Below, piece by piece: positions 39,733 through 49,830 of a DNA stretch of 64,000 nucleotides. Made by a program: the position numbers and the translations under genes. Position 1 is the stretch's first letter; each line of letters starts with the position of its first letter. Source of the stretch: Entomomonas asaccharolytica (GTDB lineage Bacteria > Pseudomonadota > Gammaproteobacteria > Pseudomonadales > Pseudomonadaceae); contig NZ_CP067393.1 of the NCBI RefSeq assembly GCF_016653615.1, forward strand, positions 1,937,673 to 2,001,672, given 5' to 3'. The notes beneath the pieces were generated by a model. That model was not told the origin of the DNA. It saw only the letters and a list, made by a program, of their open reading frames with translations, and searched no databases.

Positions 39733-40536
39733 TTATTCAGGGTAACGAACAATAGCAAAACGATTAAGCACAGGAATTTTGTTCACTAAGCGGAAAATAG
39801 GCTTGGTAATTTTAACTAAACCACTGCTTAATTTAGCCGCAAAAGGTGTGTACATTCCCCAACCTAAGGCTAATAATGCCAATACCAAACCACCGATATA
39901 ATCATCTGATGCCCAGTGTGCGCCAGCAATTAATCGCGGCATCATAAAAATAATAGCCAGCAACCAAACAATAAAATATTGACTAAATTTACGGGCAAAT
40001 ACCGATAAGAACAATGCCCATATCATTAATACCGAAGCATGGTCACCTGGAAAACTTCGGTTTGAACTGTCTTTAATCTCTAATTTTTGTTCAAGAAAAT
40101 CAAAATGCCTAGAAAGACGATAACTGTCTTCTAAAGTTGCTGTAGGGCTAGCATGTTGCCAGCCAGCAGCCATAATCAGTTTAGTGAATATAATGCGAAT
40201 CACTACTTGTAATAACATAATCACTAATAAAGCAAAAAAAGCCTGTCTTACTACTTTGGCACTGTATAGCCAATCTGCTTTTATCAAAAGTACTAGTAAA
40301 ATAATAGCAACGATAAAGTCAAAAAAGCGGCTACTCATTACCGCCCAAATACTCGCCCATGCATAGCTATCTTTTAACGAATCATTGATTACTCTAAAAA
40401 ATGCAATATCAAACTTCATTGCTAAGTTATGGGTTAATGGCCATGCCCACAGCAATAACAAAACAAGTGCAAATACATTACAAAATACTATCTTTTTTGT
40501 TTGCCAGATAGGTTGTAATAATTGAGCATCGCCCAT
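39733..40536 (-). CDS. PAP2 family membrane phosphatase
   Basis: A 267-residue inner-membrane protein with PAP2 motifs SFPGDHASVLMIW and the later GAHWASDDYIGG containing the catalytic His and Asp. Targets could be phosphatidate, undecaprenyl pyrophosphate or a lipid A phosphate donor. It is adjacent to dgkA, which suggests envelope lipid turnover. Confidence 0.85.
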   Translation of the reverse strand: MGDAQLLQPIWQTKKIVFCNVFALVLLLLWAWPLTHNLAMKFDIAFFRVINDSLKDSYAWASIWAVMSSRFFDFIVAIILLVLLIKADWLYSAKVVRQAFFALLVIMLLQVVIRIIFTKLIMAAGWQHASPTATLEDSYRLSRHFDFLEQKLEIKDSSNRSFPGDHASVLMIWALFLSVFARKFSQYFIVWLLAIIFMMPRLIAGAHWASDDYIGGLVLALLALGWGMYTPFAAKLSSGLVKITKPIFRLVNKIPVLNRFAIVRYPE

Positions 40537-40752
40537 ATATAATGATTCTCCGCTTTTCTGTTTAGTGACGAATAATGAATTAAGCCGACCATTATATTAT
40601 GTGTAATATCACATCGTACAAAGATAGTCGTTAGTTGTTCATTATTCTGTAATGATTTACTGAGCATAATCTATAGGTTATTAGTTTATACTCATAGTTA
40701 ACGGTAAAATGGTGAATAATACATTATCCTTTTGAGGCTTTAAAATACCCTT

Positions 40753-41643
40753 ATGAAACAAGATATAACACAACGTTTCCTATTTGAAAACTTAGATGTA
40801 CGTGGTGAAATAGTTTCCCTAGAGCATAGCTACCATGAAGTATTAACTCGTCATCAGTACCCTGCCCCTGTAGCTAAATTATTAGGCGAACTATTGGCAG
40901 CCAGCGCATTACTGTGTGGCACCTTAAAATTTGATGGTACATTAGTATTACAAGCACGTTCCGAAGGCCCTTTACCGCTATTAATGGTGGAATGTAACAG
41001 TAATCGTGAAATTCGTGGTATTGCGCGCTATGAAGCTGAACAAATTAGCGATTCAATGACTCTGCAAGAATTAATGCCAAATGGTATTTTGGCCTTAACT
41101 GTTGATCCTACTCAGGGAAAACGTTATCAAGGGATAGTGGCATTGGAAGGTGAAACCTTAGCCAGTAGCCTTTCTAGCTATTTTGCTAGCTCTGAGCAAC
41201 TGCCTACCTTCTTTTGGCTATGTGCTAATGGTAAACAGGCTAAGGGTTTCTTATTGCAAGCCTTACCTGCTGAAAAACAACATGATGATGAGGAACGCCA
41301 AAATACTTGGCAACACCTCACAGTATTAGCAAACTCATTAAATGCTGATGAGTTTCTAGCAGTCGATAATATAACTATCTTACATCGCCTCTATCACGAA
41401 GAAGATATACGTCTTTTTGAACAACTGCCTATAAAATTTCATTGCAGTTGCTCCCGTGAACGCTCCGCCAATGCTTTACGTAGCCTAGGGGAACAAGATG
41501 CCTTTGCTTTACTGGAGGAACAACAAGGTAAAATCACCATTGATTGTCAGTTCTGTAATAAAGAATATATTTTTGATATAGCCGATGTTACCCAATTATT
41601 TAAGGATGGTTCAAGTAACCCTCCTGCTGAGACGAGGCATTAG
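40753..41643 (+). CDS. hslO: Hsp33 redox-regulated chaperone
   Basis: A 296-residue holdase activated by oxidative unfolding. The C-terminal zinc site has both pairs, HCSCSRER and DCQFCNKEY. Cytoplasmic. Followed after two bases by the DUF4166 gene. Confidence 0.96.
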   Translation: MKQDITQRFLFENLDVRGEIVSLEHSYHEVLTRHQYPAPVAKLLGELLAASALLCGTLKFDGTLVLQARSEGPLPLLMVECNSNREIRGIARYEAEQISDSMTLQELMPNGILALTVDPTQGKRYQGIVALEGETLASSLSSYFASSEQLPTFFWLCANGKQAKGFLLQALPAEKQHDDEERQNTWQHLTVLANSLNADEFLAVDNITILHRLYHEEDIRLFEQLPIKFHCSCSRERSANALRSLGEQDAFALLEEQQGKITIDCQFCNKEYIFDIADVTQLFKDGSSNPPAETRH

Positions 41644-41645
41644 TT

Positions 41646-42200
41646 ATGACGCAAACACCACCTGCTAATATTTTTGCTCATCTGTTAGGTGAGCGTTACC
41701 ACGAAATTCCCCAAGCGATTCAGGATTTTCATAATACGCCTTGTATATTATGGCAAGGCCAAGCAAAAGCAGGTGGTGCTACTCATTTTATGGCAAATCT
41801 TATGCGTAAAATAATGGGCTTTCCACAACCTGCTAATAACTTGCCTGTTACCGTCACTGTTTACTATACAGAGCAAGGTGAAGAATGCTGGACAAGGCGC
41901 TTTGGTGATTCAGAATTTTCTTCTACACTTGCGTTGGATAAAAACAACCCACAGCAAATGTACGAAAAGTTTGGCCCAGTCAAACAGTATTTTACCCTAG
42001 ACATTATAGATAACTGGTTATACTGGAAATTACAGTATTGTACTTTTCTCGGCATAAAAATCCCACAACTGCTTTCGCCAAAAGTGGTTGCCAATGAGGG
42101 AGTAGATACTGAAGGTATCTATCAATTTGTCGCTAAAGTGACCCTGCCATTGATAGGTACTTTGGTTGAATACAATGGTTATTTAACTAAATCCCATTAA
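41646..42200 (+). CDS. DUF4166 protein
   Basis: A 184-residue protein with the DUF4166 features ALLG/HLLGERYHEIP, an E-x-W-x-R-x-F-G segment (ECWTRRFGDSEFSS) and a C-terminal VKVTLPLIGTLVEYNGYL-like strand pair. Function is unknown. Two bases behind hslO, so probably one transcript. Confidence 0.8.
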   Translation: MTQTPPANIFAHLLGERYHEIPQAIQDFHNTPCILWQGQAKAGGATHFMANLMRKIMGFPQPANNLPVTVTVYYTEQGEECWTRRFGDSEFSSTLALDKNNPQQMYEKFGPVKQYFTLDIIDNWLYWKLQYCTFLGIKIPQLLSPKVVANEGVDTEGIYQFVAKVTLPLIGTLVEYNGYLTKSH

Positions 42201-42206
42201 ATCCTA

Positions 42207-43901
42207 TTACTCAACAATTAACGCCCTACCTCTTCCTCTAGGGTCAGCTACTGCGCTAGGCTTATCGTTAATAATCTGAATCACTTGTATATCACCACTG
42301 AAATCTTGCTGATGAAAGTTATAACCCATTTGTTGTAATCTAGTTTTTACCAATCTAGGCACACCGTGTTGAAAACGTTCGATAAAAATACGGTTTTTAG
42401 GTAGTAATTGATGATGATAACGGGGGGCAGAAACAGCCTGCTGCAACGTCATATGGTACTCAAACACATTAACAATCACTTGAAAAATAGAGGTAAAAAT
42501 ACGCGAACCACCTGGCGTACCTATTACCATCACAAGCTTGTTATCCTTCGTTAAAATAGTAGGCGCCATAGAAGATAATGGCCTTTTATTAGGTTTTATG
42601 GCATTGGCCTCACTTCCCACTACGCCAAATAGATTGGCCACACCTGCTTTGCTACTGAAATCATCCATTTCATTGTTTAATAAAATACCTGTTCCTTTAA
42701 CGACAATACCTGCACCAAAATAACCATTTAAGGTATAGGTATTAGCAACACCATTACCCCATTTATCCACAATAGAAAAATGGGTTGTTTGTAATTTCTC
42801 TGTATCCAACCCTGCTGCAATATTTTCAGTAGGAGAAATAGCATAGGGATTAACCTGTTTAGCACGTTTTGCTAAATAATCGGTAGCCAATAATTGTTGT
42901 ACAGGCACCTTAACAAAATCTGGATCGCCCATATATTCTGCTCTATCAGCAAATACTCGCTTTTCAATTTCTGCTAATAAATGAACATACCGTGCTGTAT
43001 TCGGTCTTACACCCTTAAAATCATTGACTAATGCTTGCTTCATTAATAATAATTGTAATAAGCCTATTCCGCCTGAACTAGGGGGTGGTGCAGTGATAAC
43101 CTGCATACCCTGCCAGTTCGCCAGCAATGGATCACGCCATTTTGCTTGATAAGCATTCAAATCACTTTCAGTGATTAATCCCCCATTATCCGCCATTTGT
43201 TTAGCGATAAGTTTAGCGGTTTCTCCTTGATAAAAATCATTCACACCCTGTTCTGCAATACGTTCTAATACAACTGCCAACTCTGGTTGTTTAAAGGGTT
43301 GAGCAATTCTCATCGCCCCAAAATATTCTTTAAAATTTCCGTTAGCAGGTACTTTATCCAATACTTCCCGATAACGTTGCATCAATTGCTCGTCCACCAT
43401 AAAGCCGTCTTTAGCATAGCTAATGGCAGGGGCTAAAACTTCTTGCCAAGAGAGCTTACCAAAACGTTGATGAGCAGCCCACAAACCTGCCACAGTACCA
43501 GGCACCGCCACTGCTTTATGGGAATATAAACTTAAATTAGCAACAACTTCACCTGTGTTGTCCAAATACATATCAGTGGTTGCTTTGGCAGGGGCTACTT
43601 CTCGATAATCTAAAAAATATCCCTTACCATCCACCCATAGGGTCATAAAGCCACCGCCACCAATATTACCCGCCTCAGGGTAAGTCACCGCTAAAGCGAA
43701 TGCGGTAGCTACTGCTGCATCAACAGCATTGCCGCCTTTAGCTAATATTTGTTGCGCCGCCATTGATCCATAGCTATTGGGAGAGGCCACTGCACCAGCC
43801 GTTAAAACTGTACTTTCCTCTGCTACAACAGATTGATTAATAGAAATAACAATAAAGATTGCATAACAAACTTTATAAAATGACCGCAACAAAAATGGCA
43901 T
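42207..43901 (-). CDS. ggt: gamma-glutamyltransferase
   Basis: A 564-residue periplasmic enzyme made as a proenzyme. A signal peptide comes first. The autocatalytic threonine is in LQTTHFSIVDKWGN near residue 371, separating large and small subunits, and substrate residues are in PLSSMAPTIL and GTPGGSRI. It hydrolyses glutathione and other gamma-glutamyl compounds. GGAGGG lies eight bases upstream. Confidence 0.94.
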   Translation of the reverse strand: MPFLLRSFYKVCYAIFIVISINQSVVAEESTVLTAGAVASPNSYGSMAAQQILAKGGNAVDAAVATAFALAVTYPEAGNIGGGGFMTLWVDGKGYFLDYREVAPAKATTDMYLDNTGEVVANLSLYSHKAVAVPGTVAGLWAAHQRFGKLSWQEVLAPAISYAKDGFMVDEQLMQRYREVLDKVPANGNFKEYFGAMRIAQPFKQPELAVVLERIAEQGVNDFYQGETAKLIAKQMADNGGLITESDLNAYQAKWRDPLLANWQGMQVITAPPPSSGGIGLLQLLLMKQALVNDFKGVRPNTARYVHLLAEIEKRVFADRAEYMGDPDFVKVPVQQLLATDYLAKRAKQVNPYAISPTENIAAGLDTEKLQTTHFSIVDKWGNGVANTYTLNGYFGAGIVVKGTGILLNNEMDDFSSKAGVANLFGVVGSEANAIKPNKRPLSSMAPTILTKDNKLVMVIGTPGGSRIFTSIFQVIVNVFEYHMTLQQAVSAPRYHHQLLPKNRIFIERFQHGVPRLVKTRLQQMGYNFHQQDFSGDIQVIQIINDKPSAVADPRGRGRALIVE

Positions 43902-44302
43902 TCTTTGCCCTCCTAATTAGCATTAGTTCTCTATTTTATACTACTATCCATCATATTTGTTTTAATCAATTGCAGTAAATGAGCAGATTAGCCTTTAGTC
44001 GCATAAACAATACCTTAGCACTTATTATTGTTATAATAAGCCAATAAATTGCTATACCCAATCTGCTTACAGTACGATCTAATAGTTAGTTTTGATTGGT
44101 CAACAAATCTATAAAGCAATCCCTAGTATTCAATCTTAGATACTGCCTCAAGCCCATTTGCTTGTATGCTGTGAACACCAAATGTAATTATCAATATAGT
44201 TGCTTCATTCACTTTGTTCACGTTTTGCGTATCCATTTTTATTTAATTATTAACTATTAAATCAGTTACTTAGTTATTTGACTTATATTTAGAGGAATAA
44301 TT
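43902..44302. other. 401-base intergenic region between divergent genes
   Basis: Holds the promoters of ggt and the proP homologue. AT-rich, with no repeat, RNA or small gene I can support. Confidence 0.6.
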
Positions 44303-45805
44303 ATGTCATCAACATCTAGAGCTAGTTCATCTGCTGAACTTAGTCTTGAAGATATTACCATCATCGATAACGATAAACTTAAAAAAGCAGTAACCGCTTC
44401 TGCACTAGGCAATGCGATGGAATGGTTTGATTTTGGCGTATATGGATTTATTGCCATCACCCTTGGCAAAGTATTTTTTCCTGAAACCACAGGCTCTGTT
44501 CAAATTCTTGCCACCCTTGCCACCTTTGCTGTGGCCTTTTTAGTTAGACCCTTAGGCGGGGTATTTTTTGGTCTCTTAGGAGATAAAGTAGGACGCCAAA
44601 AAATACTAGCCACCACTATTTTAATTATGGCCGTCAGCACCTTTTGTATTGGGCTGATTCCAAGCTATGCCACCATTGGCCTATGGGCCCCTATTTTGTT
44701 ACTTGCCTGTCGTTTACTCCAAGGCTTCTCCACGGGGGGTGAATATTCAGGCGCCACTGTTTTTATTGCGGAATACTCTCCAGATCGCAAACGTGGCTTT
44801 ATGGGAAGTTGGTTAGATTTTGGTTCAATTGCTGGTTTTTTATTAGGTGCAGGACTAGTTACGTTAATTACCTACCTGCTAAGCGATCAACAATTACTTG
44901 ATTGGGGGTGGAGGATACCTTTCTTTATCGCTGGCCCACTAGGACTTATCGGCCTTTATTTAAGAAGCCAGTTAGATGAAACCCCAACCTTTGAACAACA
45001 TCAAGAAAAGCTACAAGCTGATGAAGAACTCGGTATTAGTAAAGTTTCTTTTAAAGAAATTTTAATAAACCACTGGCGACCCCTGCTTATTTGTATTGGT
45101 TTAGTGATTGTAATGAATGTAACTTATTATATGTTACTCACCTATATGCCAAGCTACCTCAATCATAATCTTCACTATGCCGAAAGCCATGGGGTTATTC
45201 TGATTATCGTTATTATGATCGGTATGCTGTTTGTACAACCTAGCATTGGTTTCTTAAGTGATAAAATTGGTAGAAAGCCTATCGTTATTGTGGGCTGTAT
45301 TGGTTTATTTTGTCTATCTATTCCATGCTTCTATTTAATCACCACAGGCAAAGTAGCCTATATTTTTATTGGTCTAATGATTTTAGGTATATTGCTTAAT
45401 ATGTTTACTGGGGTAATGGCTTCCACCTTGCCTGCTTTATTCCCTACCAGTATTCGTTACAGTGCATTAGCTATTTCTTTTAATATCTCTGTCTCGTTAT
45501 TTTGTGGAACTACTCCTCTTATTGCAGCTTGGTTAACCGAAACAACCAACAATTTAATGATGCCCGCTTATTATTTAATGGTGGTTGCGGTGATAGGTTT
45601 GGTTGCTATTTTATTTACTAAGGAAACCGCCAATAGACCGCTACGTGGTGCTACACCTGCTGCTTCTGATAGAGCAGAAGCCAAAGAGCTATTACAAGAA
45701 CACCATGATTATATTGAGGGCAAAGTAGATGAACTCACCGCACAAATCGATGAGCTTACTGAAAAGCGTGACAGATTGATTGAACAACACCCAGAACTTA
45801 AATAG
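44303..45805 (+). CDS. proP: MFS proline/betaine osmolyte:proton symporter
   Basis: A 500-residue major facilitator with 12 helices, the same length as E. coli ProP. It has GNAMEWFDFGVYGFIA, the loop motif GDKVGRQKIL and RLLQGFSTGGEYSGA. The C-terminal heptad region (VDELTAQIDELTEKRDRLIE) is the antiparallel coiled coil that tunes osmotic activation. Imports proline and glycine betaine. Confidence 0.92.
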   Translation: MSSTSRASSSAELSLEDITIIDNDKLKKAVTASALGNAMEWFDFGVYGFIAITLGKVFFPETTGSVQILATLATFAVAFLVRPLGGVFFGLLGDKVGRQKILATTILIMAVSTFCIGLIPSYATIGLWAPILLLACRLLQGFSTGGEYSGATVFIAEYSPDRKRGFMGSWLDFGSIAGFLLGAGLVTLITYLLSDQQLLDWGWRIPFFIAGPLGLIGLYLRSQLDETPTFEQHQEKLQADEELGISKVSFKEILINHWRPLLICIGLVIVMNVTYYMLLTYMPSYLNHNLHYAESHGVILIIVIMIGMLFVQPSIGFLSDKIGRKPIVIVGCIGLFCLSIPCFYLITTGKVAYIFIGLMILGILLNMFTGVMASTLPALFPTSIRYSALAISFNISVSLFCGTTPLIAAWLTETTNNLMMPAYYLMVVAVIGLVAILFTKETANRPLRGATPAASDRAEAKELLQEHHDYIEGKVDELTAQIDELTEKRDRLIEQHPELK

Positions 45806-45956
45806 TTATTTATCAATTAAAAGGTAGCAATACGTCGTCTGTTAACTTTCTGTTGCACACCAAAATTGACACTACCTTGATAAATAACTAGCATAATCCC
45901 TTTTTACTATGGCGTACCCATAACAATAGGTTACTTGGCAGTACTGGAATAATGAT

Positions 45957-47030
45957 ATGAAAAATGAACAAGATAATGACTTAAACCGTCATTACTCGCC
46001 AAGCTCTACTGAGCTAAACAACAAAATTGATGAGCTTATTAAGCTAGCACTCCCTGCTGGCGCAGAAGAACACAAACTTTATAAAGAGCTATTTCTAGCC
46101 GCTACTCGTATAGTACAAGCTGAACGCGGTCATTGGGATACTAAAATCGCTAAAAATGCACTGACCGAGATGGATAAAGGTTTTACTTTACTAGAGCGTT
46201 TTAAACACCACCGCAAAGTCACTGTATTTGGTTCTGCTCGTACGCCAATCGATCATTCCCTGTATAAACAAGCAGTAGATCTAGGTAAACAGCTAGCAGA
46301 AAAAGGCTTTATTGTTATTACAGGAGCTGGCGGTGGTATTATGGCAGCAGCTCATGAAGGGGCTGGGCAAGATAACGCTCTGGGCTTTAATATTAAGCTA
46401 CCTTTTGAGCAATATGCTAATGAAACGATGGAAGGTAGTGATGCGTTACTCACTTTCCAATTTTTCTTTATCCGTAAATTATTCTTTGTTAAAGAAACAG
46501 AGGCTGTGGTACTTTGCCCTGGCGGTTTTGGTACTTGGGATGAGGCAATGGAAGTTTTAACCCTTATTCAAACAGGTAAAACACCACTAATTCCCGTTAT
46601 TCTTTTAGAAACACCTGATAGCACTTACTGGAAAGATGCCATTGATTATTTTGAGAAACATTTAAAAGATCAACAGTATATTTTACCGAGTGATATGGGT
46701 TTAATGAAGCTGTTACATTCGCCAGAAGAAGCCACTCAAGAAATTATCCAATTCTATGCCAACTATAATTCTAGCCGTTGGTTTAAGGAATTATTTGCTA
46801 TTAGAATGAATCATCCATTAACGGAACAAGCATTAACAGATATTAATCAACAGTTTCGAGATATCAGTAATAATGATTTTGTTCAACAAGCTTATGACGA
46901 AAGCTTTAAAGAGCCTGAGTTTCAGCATTTAAGCTATCTACTCTTTCAATTTACAGGCAAGCAACATGGCCGTTTAAGGGAATTAGTAGATTATATTAAC
47001 TTGCCTGAAAATTGGCTTAAAAAAGAATAA
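45957..47030 (+). CDS. LOG family protein, nucleotide 5'-phosphate nucleosidase-like
   Basis: A 357-residue protein with the LOG signature PGGFGTWDEAMEVLTLIQTG and an upstream VFGSAR and GAGGGIMAAAHEGA loop. LOG proteins release nucleobases from nucleoside monophosphates. It carries a long N-terminal helical extension and a C-terminal helical tail beyond the 190-residue core. Confidence 0.87.
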   Translation: MKNEQDNDLNRHYSPSSTELNNKIDELIKLALPAGAEEHKLYKELFLAATRIVQAERGHWDTKIAKNALTEMDKGFTLLERFKHHRKVTVFGSARTPIDHSLYKQAVDLGKQLAEKGFIVITGAGGGIMAAAHEGAGQDNALGFNIKLPFEQYANETMEGSDALLTFQFFFIRKLFFVKETEAVVLCPGGFGTWDEAMEVLTLIQTGKTPLIPVILLETPDSTYWKDAIDYFEKHLKDQQYILPSDMGLMKLLHSPEEATQEIIQFYANYNSSRWFKELFAIRMNHPLTEQALTDINQQFRDISNNDFVQQAYDESFKEPEFQHLSYLLFQFTGKQHGRLRELVDYINLPENWLKKE

Positions 47031-47040
47031 CTAATGCCAT

Positions 47041-47079
47041 AAAAAAAGCATTTAGTTTTTTAGGCTAAATGCTTTTTTA
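47041..47079 (+). terminator. rho-independent terminator
   Basis: AAAAAAGCATTTAG and CTAAATGCTTTTTT form a stem with a T-run. Also usable on the other strand for the convergent L,D-transpeptidase gene. Confidence 0.88.
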
Positions 47080-47099
47080 TAAATCCTTTATAACAATAA

Positions 47100-47630
47100 T
47101 TAAGGTTTAATCTCAATTAATGTACCGTCTTTAACTAAGTTCCAGACTTCTTTCATATCCCAATTCATCATGGCAATACAGCCATCTGTCCAATTTAAAC
47201 CACGGAAATACCATTCAGGGTAATCAGCATCAATCGGCGTACCATGAATCATTATCATACCACCTGGTCTTACGCCCTGCTTTTGCGCCGATGCTATATC
47301 CCGTGGATTAGGATAAGAAATATGCATCGAAAGGTTATATTTATCACTGGGTTTACGCCAGTCTATCCAATATAGGCCTTCAGGTGTTCGTTTATCACCT
47401 TCCATTTGCTTATGGCCAACTGGTTTTTTACCTAACGAAATACGGTAACTTTTAACAATATTATTGCCACTCATTAACGATAGTTTACGCTTTGATTTTT
47501 CAACCAACACTTTATCTATATTCAATCGAACTTGTGTTGTTGTAACTAGACTAGAGTTAGCATAGCCATAACTCGCCATACCACAATAACTCACTACTAA
47601 CACTAACAATGTGCTAACTACACGACGCAT
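47100..47630 (-). CDS. L,D-transpeptidase family protein
   Basis: An exported YkuD-fold enzyme of about 176 residues. The active site is HGTPID followed by NWTDGCIAMMNWD with the catalytic cysteine. Such enzymes crosslink peptidoglycan or anchor lipoproteins; this short form is close to the ErfK/YafK types. I start at ATG 47630 since it opens a signal peptide (MRRVVSTLLVLVVSYCG); the ATG at 47690 adds 20 residues and is the alternative. Confidence 0.85.
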   Translation of the reverse strand: MRRVVSTLLVLVVSYCGMASYGYANSSLVTTTQVRLNIDKVLVEKSKRKLSLMSGNNIVKSYRISLGKKPVGHKQMEGDKRTPEGLYWIDWRKPSDKYNLSMHISYPNPRDIASAQKQGVRPGGMIMIHGTPIDADYPEWYFRGLNWTDGCIAMMNWDMKEVWNLVKDGTLIEIKP

Positions 47631-47824
47631 TGCTATCCACTTCCCCGCATTTAACAGCTTAATCAAGGTATTACCCAATAAAGGAAGCATTTTAATCGGT
47701 TAATGGATTAGAGAAAAGTACCCAAATCAAAAATAAATAAGGTTTCTTTGCAGTTTGCTATTGAATGGTTAGTCTATCCGCCATTAAAATGGTTTATTTA
47801 TAACCTCTTTTATGTGGATAAAGC

Positions 47825-49537
47825 ATGCGTACAAGTCAATATTTACTGCCTACTGTAAAAGAAACTCCTGCTGATGCAGTAGTTATTAGCCATCAACTTA
47901 TGTTACGAGCAGGTATGGTTCGTAAACTCGCTGCTGGACTATACACTTGGTTACCCCTTGGTTTACGCGTCTTACGTAAAGTAGAAAAAGTGGTACGTGA
48001 AGAAATGAATGCCATTGGTGCGCAAGAAGTGCTAATGCCAGCCGTACAACCTGCTGAACTATGGATTGAATCTACTCGTTGGGAACAATATGGCCCTGAA
48101 TTATTACGCCTTAAAGATCGCCATCAGCGTGATTTTTGCTTTGGCCCTACCCATGAAGAAGTAGTGACTGATTTAGTACGTAATGAGATCAGTAGTTATA
48201 AACAACTACCGCTGACGCTTTATCAAATCCAAACAAAATTCCGTGATGAAATTCGTCCTCGCTTTGGTTTAATGCGTGGTCGTGAGTTTTTAATGAAAGA
48301 TGCTTACTCTTTCCACACCGATCAAGCCTCATTACAACTCACCTATGATGATATGTATCGCGCCTATTCTAATATTTTTAGTCGTTTAGGTTTAGATTTC
48401 CGTCCTGTAGAGGCTGATAATGGTTCTATTGGTGGCTCTGGCTCCCATGAGTTTCACGTATTAGCAGACTCAGGTGAAGACGATATTGTATTTAGTGATG
48501 GTTCAGATTATGCCGCCAATATCGAAAAAGCCATTGCTGTTGCTCGTGAAACTGAACGCCAAGCCGCTACTGAAGAAATGCGTGTAGTGGATACACCTAA
48601 CTGTAAAACCATTGAAGCCTTGGTGGAACAATTTAACTTACCTATTGAGAAAACAGTTAAGACTTTAATTGCCCACGGTGCCGAAGAAGGTAGCTTAGTT
48701 GCCTTAATCGTGCGTGGCGATCATCAACTCAATGAAATTAAAGCCGCTAACCATCCATTAGTAGCGAGTCCTTTAGTATTTGCTACTGATGAAGAAATTC
48801 GTCAAGCCATTGGCGCAGGCCCTGGTTCATTAGGCCCAGTTAACTTATCTATGGCTTGTATTATTGACAACTCAGTAGCCATGATGAGCGATTTCGCAGC
48901 AGGTGCTAATATCGAAGATAAACATTATTTTGGTATTAACTGGCAGCGTGATGTAGCACTACCAGAAGTAGCTGATTTACGTAATGTAGTAGCAGGTGAT
49001 CCTAGCCCTGATGGTAAAGGTAGTTTAATGATCCGTCGTGGTATTGAGGTTGGCCATATATTCCAATTAGGTACTAAATACAGTGAATCAATGAACTGCA
49101 CTGTGTTAGCTGAAAATGGCAAGCCTGTAGAATTAATTATGGGTTGTTATGGTATTGGTGTATCCCGTGTAGTGGCGGCTGCTATTGAGCAGAACTATGA
49201 TGAGCGCGGTATTTTATGGCCTGAAACCATGGCACCTTTCCAAATTGCCATAGTGGCACTTAAATATGAAGACCCTGCCATTAAAGAAGTGGCTGATAAA
49301 CTTTATGCTGATTTAACTAAAGCGGGATATGAAGTGCTATTGGATGATCGTGATAAGAAAACCAGCCCAGGGGTTAAATTCTCTGATATGGATCTAATCG
49401 GTATCCCACATCGTGTAGTAGTCAGTGATCGTGGTTTAAAAGAAGGTCAATTAGAATATAAGAACCGTCGTGAATCGGAGTCTAAAAACCTGCCATTAGC
49501 TACTATTGTAGAAGAATTAGCTAAACTCGTTAAATAA
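47825..49537 (+). CDS. proS: prolyl-tRNA synthetase
   Basis: A 570-residue class II bacterial-type ProRS with the editing domain inserted between motifs 2 and 3. The N-terminus [18 protein letters not shown], the motif 2 [20 protein letters not shown] and the motif 3 [18 protein letters not shown] are all present, and the anticodon domain is complete. Confidence 0.98.
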   Translation: MRTSQYLLPTVKETPADAVVISHQLMLRAGMVRKLAAGLYTWLPLGLRVLRKVEKVVREEMNAIGAQEVLMPAVQPAELWIESTRWEQYGPELLRLKDRHQRDFCFGPTHEEVVTDLVRNEISSYKQLPLTLYQIQTKFRDEIRPRFGLMRGREFLMKDAYSFHTDQASLQLTYDDMYRAYSNIFSRLGLDFRPVEADNGSIGGSGSHEFHVLADSGEDDIVFSDGSDYAANIEKAIAVARETERQAATEEMRVVDTPNCKTIEALVEQFNLPIEKTVKTLIAHGAEEGSLVALIVRGDHQLNEIKAANHPLVASPLVFATDEEIRQAIGAGPGSLGPVNLSMACIIDNSVAMMSDFAAGANIEDKHYFGINWQRDVALPEVADLRNVVAGDPSPDGKGSLMIRRGIEVGHIFQLGTKYSESMNCTVLAENGKPVELIMGCYGIGVSRVVAAAIEQNYDERGILWPETMAPFQIAIVALKYEDPAIKEVADKLYADLTKAGYEVLLDDRDKKTSPGVKFSDMDLIGIPHRVVVSDRGLKEGQLEYKNRRESESKNLPLATIVEELAKLVK

Positions 49538-49540
49538 TAC

Positions 49541-49565
49541 AAAGGGGCTTTATAAGCCCCTTTGT
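49541..49565. terminator. terminator between proS and tusA-like gene
   Basis: AAAGGGGCTT and AAGCCCCTTT make a perfect 10-base stem with a three-base loop, next to T-rich flanks in both directions. Confidence 0.85.
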
Positions 49566-49575
49566 TATTTACCAT

Positions 49576-49815
49576 TCAACGTTTCTGCAACCAATAATAG
49601 TAACTCTGCTCTACTACTTCTTCATGCAATAATTGATTGCCAGACAATTTAGCAAAACTACGAAAATCCCGTTGACTACCTGCATCAGTAGCAATGACTT
49701 TTAATACATCCCCTGAATCAAGGGCAGCTAAGGCTTGCTTAGCCTTTAATAAAGGTAACGGGCAATTTAAACCTGATGTATCTAATTCTTGTTTAACACT
49801 AATTTGTTGACTCAC
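49576..49815 (-). CDS. TusA/SirA-type sulfur carrier protein
   Basis: A 79-residue protein with the sulfur-carrying cysteine in LDTSGLNCPLPLLKAKQAL and the conserved DxGS (TDAGSQRDF). It relays sulfur as persulfide. It is not certain whether it is the tRNA-thiolation TusA or a paralogue; it follows bepA by 15 bases. Confidence 0.88.
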   Translation of the reverse strand: MSQQISVKQELDTSGLNCPLPLLKAKQALAALDSGDVLKVIATDAGSQRDFRSFAKLSGNQLLHEEVVEQSYYYWLQKR

Positions 49816-49830
49816 TGTCCAATCACCTAT

